From: Rhodococcus ruber NBRC 15591
GTDB taxonomy: Bacteria; Actinomycetota; Actinomycetes; Mycobacteriales; Mycobacteriaceae
Length of the DNA: 64,000 nt
Assembly (NCBI RefSeq): GCF_001894945.1
Contig: NZ_BCXE01000037.1
Location: 43,356 to 107,355, forward strand
Reading direction: 5' to 3'
The translations under genes and the position numbers were made by a program. The notes beneath the pieces were generated by a model. The model worked only from the letters and a program-made list of their open reading frames with translations, searched no databases and was not told where the DNA came from. Below are positions 58,830 through 64,000 of this stretch, one piece after another (position 1 is the stretch's first letter; each line of letters begins with the position of its first letter).

Positions 58830-59468
58830 TCAGACCGGCGCGGCCGCCGAACGTCCCTGCAGGGCCGACTCGACCAGATTGCTCGTGGGCAGCGTCGCGC
58901 CGGACTTCACGGCGGCGATCCACTCGGAGGTCGTGGTGACCGCGGCGAAGTTGGACTGCAACAACACCATCAGCGTGGCGTGCAGGGACTGAGCGGAGAC
59001 CTGCCCCGCCTGATTGGCGAGATGGATCGCGCCGGTGGCGTCGGAGAGGACCTCGGTGGCGAATCCGAGCGCCTCGGCTTCCGCGGCGGTCGCGAGGTCG
59101 CAGTTGTTGGTCATGAAGCCGACGATCGTGACGGTGTCGACCTCACGGGCACGCAGCCACTCGGCCACGTCGGTGCCTGCGAAGACGCTCGCGTACTGCT
59201 TGTCGACCCGCTTGCACGCCGGGTCGATGCGCCGCTCGATCTCCGGATGCAGCGACCACCCGGTCGAGCCCTCGACGAAGACGGGGGCGCCGTCGGGCAT
59301 GCGGTGCTGGACGACGACGATCGGCACGTCGTGGGCCGCGGCGGCGTCGAGAGCGGCGGCGATGTTGGCGAGCGACTCCTCACGCGGCGGATGCTGGATC
59401 TCGAGCGGGCCGTCGAAGTATTCCTGCTGGACGTCGACGACGACGAGGGCGCGGCGGGGTGCGGTCAC
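58830..59468 (-). CDS. Isochorismatase-like cysteine hydrolase
   Basis: A 212-residue isochorismatase-fold protein. The triad is visible: Asp in ALVVVDVQQEYFD, Lys in RVDKQYASVF, and Cys in GFMTNNCDLATA. GTG 59468 follows GGGAGA. Such enzymes hydrolyse amides or enol ethers (nicotinamidase, N-carbamoyl hydrolase, isochorismatase); the TNNC context does not settle which. It is divergent from a GlxA/FtrA-like AraC regulator, a frequent pairing in which the regulator controls the hydrolase. Confidence 0.9.
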   Translation of the reverse strand: MTAPRRALVVVDVQQEYFDGPLEIQHPPREESLANIAAALDAAAAHDVPIVVVQHRMPDGAPVFVEGSTGWSLHPEIERRIDPACKRVDKQYASVFAGTDVAEWLRAREVDTVTIVGFMTNNCDLATAAEAEALGFATEVLSDATGAIHLANQAGQVSAQSLHATLMVLLQSNFAAVTTTSEWIAAVKSGATLPTSNLVESALQGRSAAAPV

Positions 59469-59604
59469 AGTGTTCTCCCGGGTGGTCGAGGGGTTTCGCG
59501 CCCCGGCGGGGCGCCTCCCGTTCGATTGTTCCCGCGCGCTACCCTGACCGTGAGTGGCACTAATGCACACTTTCGATGAAGTCGGGCCAATTCGGGAGGA
59601 TCGG

Positions 59605-60579
59605 ATGCGCATCGCCGTCTACGCCTTCGACGGCATCACCATGTTCCACCTCGCCGCACCGCTGATGGTGTTCGGCGAGGTGAGCCGGCTCGATCTCGCC
59701 CCGGACTGGCAGACCCGATTGTGGAGCGACCGGGCCGGGTCGGTCCGCACCGCCGAGGGGTACCCGATCGGAGAGGTCGCCGGGCCGGAGGCGGTCGACT
59801 GGGCCGACATCGTGATCGTCCCGTCGTGGTCCCATCCCCCGGAGCCGGTCGGGGACACCTTGAAAGAGATTCTGTACCAGGCACATGCGCGGGGCGCCGT
59901 GATCGCCGGCTTGTGCCTGGGCGCCTTTGCCGTCGCCGAGGCCGGACTGCTCGACGGTCGCTCGGCGGTCACCCACTGGGAGGCGATGCCGCTGCTCGCC
60001 GAACGCTGCCCCGGCACGGAGGTGGACTCGTCGGTGCTCTACATCGACCACGACGACGTCCTGACCTCCGCGGGGACCGCCTCGGCGATCGACGCCTGCC
60101 TGCACCTGGTGCGCAAGCACCTCGGCTCGGCGATCGCCGCCCGCGTGGCCCGGCACCTGGTCGTGGCTCCGCACCGGGAAGGCGGACAGGCGCAGTACAT
60201 CGAGCGTCCCCTCGCCCGGCCCGCCACCGACACCGCGATCGCCGAGGTGCTCGAGTGGGCGCTGACCCGGCTCGACGAACCGCTCACGGTCGACCGTCTC
60301 GCCGACCACGCGAAGATGAGCCGGCGCAGCTTCGTCCGCCACTTCCGGCAGGCCACCGGCACCACACCGGCACGCTGGATCCTCGAACGTCGCCTGCAGG
60401 AGGCGCGCGTTCTGCTCGAGACGACCGACTGGAGCATCGACGCCGTCGCGTCCGCGTGTGGCTTCCCAAGTCCCGTCACCTTCCGGCAGAACTTCGGTGC
60501 CGCCTTCGCGGTCACCCCGACGGCCTATCGGAGGCAGTTCGCATCGACCCCGCCGGTGCGCACGAAGTCACGGCTGTGA
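59605..60579 (+). CDS. AraC-family regulator with DJ-1/PfpI-like N-terminal domain (GlxA/FtrA type)
   Basis: A 324-residue protein. Residues 1 to about 175 form a DJ-1/PfpI (GATase1-like) domain with the nucleophile elbow GLCLGAFAVAEAGLL. Residues about 215-315 are the AraC double helix-turn-helix (LADHAKMSRRSFVRHFRQAT; AVASACGFPSPVTFRQNFGA). ATG 59605 follows GGGAGGA. Regulators of this type control small operons of hydrolases or dehydrogenases. The divergent isochorismatase-like gene, 137 bases away, is the obvious target. Confidence 0.92.
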   Translation: MRIAVYAFDGITMFHLAAPLMVFGEVSRLDLAPDWQTRLWSDRAGSVRTAEGYPIGEVAGPEAVDWADIVIVPSWSHPPEPVGDTLKEILYQAHARGAVIAGLCLGAFAVAEAGLLDGRSAVTHWEAMPLLAERCPGTEVDSSVLYIDHDDVLTSAGTASAIDACLHLVRKHLGSAIAARVARHLVVAPHREGGQAQYIERPLARPATDTAIAEVLEWALTRLDEPLTVDRLADHAKMSRRSFVRHFRQATGTTPARWILERRLQEARVLLETTDWSIDAVASACGFPSPVTFRQNFGAAFAVTPTAYRRQFASTPPVRTKSRL

Positions 60580-60692
60580 CACCGGAAACCGATCCGCCGT
60601 CACCGCGGTGAGCCGGCCGCCGTTCGTCACCCGCACGATACGGCGGCTCGGAACGGTGGTGGGGGAGCGGCGACCGGAGAATACTCGAAGGT

Positions 60693-61724
60693 GTGCGGCT
60701 CGGAGTCCTCGACATCGGCTCGAACTCGGCGCAACTGCAGATCGTGCAGGCGCTGCCGGGGGCCCCGCCGCTGCCGATCCACGCGGTCAAGACCTCCACG
60801 CTGCTGGGGGAGGCGATCGGCGACGACGGCTGCCTGGAGGAGGCCGGTATCGAACGCGTCTGCCAGGCCGTGAGCCGCACCCTCGCGGCGGCGCACCGGT
60901 ACGAGGTGGAACAGCTGTACCCGTTCGTCACCGCGGCGATTCGTGACGCGGCGAACCGGGATGCGGTCCTCGAACAGATCCACGCCGAATGCGGGATCCG
61001 TCCGCAGTACCTGTCCGGGTTGCAGGAGGCCCGGTTGACGTATGTGGCGGTGCACCGCTGGTACGGATGGTCCGCGGGCCGAATCCTCATGCTCGACATC
61101 GGCGGCGGATCGATGGAGATCGCGTTCGGGCGCGACGCCGAACCGGAGTTCGTCCTGTCGCTGCCGCTCGGCGCCGGGCTGCTCACCCGCACCTATCTCC
61201 ATTCCGACCCGCCGCGCCGGCGCCAGGTCAGGGAGTTGCGTCACTTCGTGCGCGACACGCTGAGCGAGTCGGCGGAGCGGCTGCGCTGGGAAGGAGAGTT
61301 CGGACGGGTGGTGGGCACGTCCAAGACGTTCAAGCAGCTGGCCCGGCTGACCGGCGCGGCGCCTCAGCGACGAGGCCCGTTCGTGCGCCGCACCCTGCGC
61401 CGCAGCGACGTGCACCGCTGGGCGGGACGGCTGACGCAGCTGCCGACGAGCGAGCGGGCGCGGCTGCGCGGCATCTCGCCCGCACGGGCCCGGCAGATCC
61501 CGGCCGGTGCGATCGTCGCCGACGAGGCGATGCGCGCGCTCGACGTCGATCTGCTCGACGTGAGTCCGTGGGCGCTGCGCGAGGGCGTGATGCTGCAGCA
61601 CCTGGCGACGGTGACCGCCCCGGACGCCGCGTTGCCGCTGCAACCGCTGGTGCCCTCCGAGCCGGAGAAGGCGCAGCTGGTGTCGTTGCCGACGGAAGCG
61701 TCGAGGCGAACGGGATTCGCGTGA
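60693..61724 (+). CDS. Exopolyphosphatase/guanosine pentaphosphatase (Ppx/GppA family)
   Basis: A 343-residue ASKHA-fold phosphatase. It has VLDIGSNSAQLQIV, the base region TAAIRDAANRD, DIGGGSMEIAFGR and the VGTSKTFKQLARL helix. This is the actinobacterial Ppx type (the Ppx1/Ppx2 group), which hydrolyses inorganic polyphosphate or pppGpp. The GTG at 60693 is the only sensible start. It is not linked to the catabolic genes; the GNAT gene on the opposite strand converges with it. Confidence 0.92.
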   Translation: MRLGVLDIGSNSAQLQIVQALPGAPPLPIHAVKTSTLLGEAIGDDGCLEEAGIERVCQAVSRTLAAAHRYEVEQLYPFVTAAIRDAANRDAVLEQIHAECGIRPQYLSGLQEARLTYVAVHRWYGWSAGRILMLDIGGGSMEIAFGRDAEPEFVLSLPLGAGLLTRTYLHSDPPRRRQVRELRHFVRDTLSESAERLRWEGEFGRVVGTSKTFKQLARLTGAAPQRRGPFVRRTLRRSDVHRWAGRLTQLPTSERARLRGISPARARQIPAGAIVADEAMRALDVDLLDVSPWALREGVMLQHLATVTAPDAALPLQPLVPSEPEKAQLVSLPTEASRRTGFA

Positions 61725-61731
61725 CGGGACA

Positions 61732-62313
61732 CTACTCGCGGAGCATCGCCCACGTGCGCGGCCCGTCGCCGGGCAGGTCCACCGCCCCGACGACGTCGAA
61801 CCCGAGCCTGCGGTAGAACGCGACGTTCCGCTCCGACGACGTCTCGAGATACGCCGGTACCCCCGCCCCGCGGGCTTCCCCGAGGCCGGGACCGAGGACC
61901 GCGCCGCCCAGACCCGAGCCCTGCCGGTCCGGATCGACGGCGACGGTCGCGAGGAACCACGCCGGCTCGGTGGGCCGCAGCGGCGCCAGCGCCTCCTCCG
62001 CGGCCGCCGCCGCGCCGGCCCGATCGCCGGACAGTTCGGCGACGCGGCCGGCGATGCGTGCGAAAGCCTCTGGCATGCCGGTGGATTCGGGGATGGTCCA
62101 CACCGCGACGGCCGAGGCGTCGTCGGACACCCACACCCGCCCGCAGCGCAGACCGATCTCGGTCAGGTACAACCGCTGCAACTCCTCGACGCGGCGCAGG
62201 TGGTCGCGGGCATCGACGGTGTGGCGGGTGAAGGGATAGTCCGCGAAGGCGCGCGCCAGGGTGCGGGTCGCGCGGTCGACGTCGGCGGGCTCGGCGGGGC
62301 GGATCTCGGTCAT
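61732..62313 (-). CDS. GNAT-family N-acetyltransferase
   Basis: A 193-residue GNAT protein. EIRPAEPADVDRATRTLARA opens the fold, FLATVAVDPDRQGSGLGGAV is motif A with the Q/RxxGxG/A acetyl-CoA loop, and YLETSSERNVAFYRRLGF is motif B. The acceptor is unknown. It converges with the exopolyphosphatase gene (7-base gap). Confidence 0.9.
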   Translation of the reverse strand: MTEIRPAEPADVDRATRTLARAFADYPFTRHTVDARDHLRRVEELQRLYLTEIGLRCGRVWVSDDASAVAVWTIPESTGMPEAFARIAGRVAELSGDRAGAAAAAEEALAPLRPTEPAWFLATVAVDPDRQGSGLGGAVLGPGLGEARGAGVPAYLETSSERNVAFYRRLGFDVVGAVDLPGDGPRTWAMLRE

Positions 62314-62497
62314 CGCGCCGAGCGTAGAGGCACGCCTGCGGCGGCCGCGAGTTCTTTTCAGTTCCTCACAGTCGCGTGACGGGGTGCTTTCCGGTCTCCG
62401 GCCGCTCGGCATCGCGTCCATGCCGGAGCCGTGGGGACACGCCCTGCCCGGCCCCGACTGATCGCACCCGACTCCGCGGATCGCATCATGTGCACCA

Positions 62498-62527
62498 GTC
62501 ATACTTCGGTCATGCTTGCAGTATGAC
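62498..62527 (+). promoter_or_regulatory. Inverted repeat over the antitoxin start, likely autoregulatory operator
   Basis: GTCATACT (62498-62505) and AGTATGAC (62520-62527) are perfect 8-bp inverse complements separated by 14 bases. The right arm overlaps the antitoxin ATG at 62523. Ribbon-helix-helix antitoxins usually bind such dyads at their own promoter. Confidence 0.6.
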
Positions 62528-62735
62528 CGTCAAGTTCACGATCAGTCTCCCGGACGAGGATGTCCACGTCCTCGACGAGTACATCCGGGATCATGGGCTC
62601 CGCGGCCGGTCGGCGGGCGTCCGAGCCGCTGTCCGCCTGCTCGCGGCAGCCGGACTCGAACGGGACTATGCCACGGCCTTTGCCGAGGTCGACACGGACG
62701 ACGCGTGGGACGTCACCACGGCCGACACCGAATGA
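62523..62735 (+). CDS. Ribbon-helix-helix antitoxin
   Basis: A 70-residue protein with the short strand KFTISLPDEDVHVLDEYIRD followed by two helices (SAGVRAAVRLLAAAG), the MetJ/Arc fold. The acidic tail FAEVDTDDAWDVTTADTE would wrap the toxin. The next gene overlaps by ATGA and encodes a MazF-type toxin. The operator dyad overlaps its start codon. Confidence 0.88.
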   Translation: MTVKFTISLPDEDVHVLDEYIRDHGLRGRSAGVRAAVRLLAAAGLERDYATAFAEVDTDDAWDVTTADTE

Positions 62736-63088
62736 TCCGCCGAGCGCAGATCCACTGGGTCGATCTGGACCCGGCGCAGGGTGGCGAAGCGGCCGAGCGT
62801 CGGCCGGCAGTGGTGGTAAGCAACGACCGCGCCAACGCGACCGCCGAGAACCTGGGCAGAGGAGTGGTCACCGTCGTTCCTCTGATCGCCAGCACCTCAC
62901 ACGTCTTTCCGTTCCAGGTACTCGTGGAACCCGACGAGTCGGGTCTGACCAGAGCGTCGAAAGCTCAGGCAGAACAGGTACGTTCGGTGTCCGTGCGCCG
63001 CCTGGACGCCGAACCTGTCGGAAAACTCGGGGTGAGAACACTCGCAGCGCTCGACGAAGCTCTACGGCTGCATCTCGATCTGCGCTGA
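62732..63088 (+). CDS. MazF/PemK-family toxin (endoribonuclease)
   Basis: A 118-residue PemK-fold protein. RAQIHWVDLDPAQGGEAAER opens the fold; RPAVVVSNDRAN and VVTVVPLIASTSHVFPFQVL are typical; KAQAEQVRSVSVRRL holds the S-Q-x-R-like region of the family. MazF toxins cut mRNA at short sequence motifs and are neutralised by the antitoxin encoded just upstream. Confidence 0.92.
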   Translation: MIRRAQIHWVDLDPAQGGEAAERRPAVVVSNDRANATAENLGRGVVTVVPLIASTSHVFPFQVLVEPDESGLTRASKAQAEQVRSVSVRRLDAEPVGKLGVRTLAALDEALRLHLDLR

Positions 63089-63162
63089 CGGCCACGATGT
63101 CTGGCCGGGCGATCGCGGGGAGTTGCGGTCGCATTGCCGGTCGAGGTCCGTCACCCTGGTTC

Positions 63163-63990
63163 TCATCGCCTGACCGGGGCGGTGGGGCGGATCTCGAACC
63201 GCTCGGGGATCCGCAGCCATGCGGTGCTCACCGTCGACCAGTCCCCGACGCCGGGCCACGGCCCGGACTGGCTGTGCCGGTAGCCGCCCGCCTCGTACCG
63301 GTCGTACGGCACTTCCGACAGCCGCGGATGGGCGCACAGCAGGCCGAGGGCCGACAGGTGCACCGCGTCCCACCGCTCGGCGATCGACGGCCAGTCCGGG
63401 ACGTGCGCGCCGCGGTACTCGAGCGGATGCGCGGCGATCAGCTCGGCCCAGTCGTCGGCGGTGTCGATCCGGACGATCCGCGCGACGTCCGGGTCGAAGT
63501 GCACCGTGTAGCGGGCGGGGTCGGTCGCGCTGCGCAGGTTCTCGCCGCTGGTGCCCCACGTGTCGGATGTCCCGTCGTCGAGGGGTGTCGCGGTCCAGAA
63601 CGCGCCGTCGGGCAGCGCGCCGGGCCGCGCGCGGTTGCGCACCCGTGGCACGCTCAGTTCGGTGACGGCGCCCTGATGCACCTGCGGGCTGACCAGCGTG
63701 TCGCGGCTCGGCGCGCGCAGGGCTGCGCAGATCGCCTCGCTCATCTCACGGACGGCGGGGGAGGCGACAGCCAGATCCAGGATCTCGTTGGCGCCGTTGC
63801 CGTAGAGGTACTCGCCGATGATCCGCAGCGTGTCCTCGACGAAATCCTCGAGCGAGCCGGCCTCGACGAACTCGGTGACGGACGGCTGCGGATCCGCGGT
63901 GCGGTAGGCACGCAGATACCGCTGGACGAGCATGCGGCCCGGCACCGTGTCGAGCAGGTTCGCCGCCACATCGGAACACATGATCGACAT
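63163..63990 (-). CDS. Hypothetical protein
   Basis: A protein of about 275 residues that I do not recognise. It is soluble, acidic and Trp-rich (DWPSIAERWDAVHLSALGLL; GPWPGVGDWSTVSTAWLRIP), with an N-terminal helical part (VPGRMLVQRYLRAYRTADPQ). The start is uncertain: ATG 63990 or 63981 are candidates, and no stop codon separates them from the right edge, so it could begin outside the window. Coding character and length support a real gene. No neighbour suggests a role. Confidence 0.7.
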   Translation of the reverse strand: MSIMCSDVAANLLDTVPGRMLVQRYLRAYRTADPQPSVTEFVEAGSLEDFVEDTLRIIGEYLYGNGANEILDLAVASPAVREMSEAICAALRAPSRDTLVSPQVHQGAVTELSVPRVRNRARPGALPDGAFWTATPLDDGTSDTWGTSGENLRSATDPARYTVHFDPDVARIVRIDTADDWAELIAAHPLEYRGAHVPDWPSIAERWDAVHLSALGLLCAHPRLSEVPYDRYEAGGYRHSQSGPWPGVGDWSTVSTAWLRIPERFEIRPTAPVRR

Positions 63991-64000
63991 CGTGCCGTAC

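Noticed and set aside
1..64000. CRISPR arrays, tRNA or rRNA genes, prophage genes
   Set aside because: No regularly spaced repeats, no cloverleaf-like or ribosomal sequences and no phage structural genes were seen on either strand.

Overview
The window is high-GC actinobacterial DNA, most like Rhodococcus or a close relative. The evidence is a WhiB protein, PaaX-, PucR- and GAF-LuxR-type regulators, leaderless promoters, luciferase-like oxidoreductases, a Lsr2-type domain, and dense catabolic operons of acyl-CoA enzymes. No rRNA, tRNA or CRISPR array was seen. Nearly all genes belong to acyl-CoA catabolism and its regulation.

Region A (1-39 kb) looks like an alicyclic/aromatic acyl-CoA island. 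It holds recognisable parts of the cyclohexanecarboxylate route: an AliA-like CoA ligase (26072-27739), acyl-CoA dehydrogenases (28801-29955; 19652-20874, frameshifted), a genuine enoyl-CoA hydratase (5320-6105), a BadH-like 2-hydroxycyclohexanecarboxyl-CoA dehydrogenase (3528-4286), a BadI-like ring hydrolase (35339-36142) and a MenB-like ring enzyme (4398-5255). Thiolase, CoA-transferase and HMG-CoA-lyase-like genes (87-3472) complete the operon that ends with badH. At its centre (13377-16904) lies the most striking feature: three consecutive genes for a BcrC-like subunit, a BcrB-like subunit and one ASKHA ATPase activator. This is an ATP-driven benzoyl-CoA reductase / 2-hydroxyacyl-CoA dehydratase type system, normally found in anaerobes. 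Around it are two alpha-methylacyl-CoA racemase-like genes, a PaaX-type regulator, two SDR paralogues that lack the catalytic tyrosine, two crotonases that lack both hydratase glutamates, and a pair of GAF-LuxR regulators.

Regulation in region A can be partly read. A TetR gene (37393-37944) and the palindrome AACGATCGTT at 4364, 36252 and 37359 link the MenB-like gene, the BadI/acyl-CoA dehydrogenase/dienoyl-CoA-reductase-like operon and the TetR gene itself. Two of these promoters have the same geometry and appear leaderless. The BcrCB operon and the ligase operon at 17941 share another box (ATGTTTGACA, two bases, TCTG).

Region B (39.3-40.7 kb) is a decayed insertion sequence with paired subterminal repeats at each end and a transposase broken by two frameshifts. 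An MpaB-type oxygenase gene follows it.

Region C (41.7-56 kb) is a second catabolic block on the minus strand. It has a PucR-type regulator, RibBA, a flavin reductase, three luciferase-like oxidoreductases (one fused in frame to an alpha/beta hydrolase), SDRs, an NTF2-like protein, an acyl-CoA ligase, and a kinase/acyl-CoA dehydrogenase pair resembling LvaA/LvaC or split ACAD10/11. Four sites of the form TTGT-N8-ACAA, three of them TTGTRG-N4-CYACAA, lie upstream of its transcription units and define a probable PucR regulon. The gene set fits flavin-dependent oxygenation, ester or lactone hydrolysis, CoA activation, then removal of a 4-hydroxyl by phosphorylation and elimination; this is inference.

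Region D (56-64 kb) is miscellaneous: an ERCC4-nuclease/Lsr2-type fusion, a formylglycine-generating enzyme beside what looks like a sulfatase remnant, an isochorismatase-like hydrolase divergent from a GlxA/FtrA-like AraC regulator, an exopolyphosphatase, a GNAT, a ribbon-helix-helix/MazF toxin-antitoxin pair and an unknown protein at the right edge. A ~45-bp hairpin element occurs in opposite orientation at 41663 and 56232.
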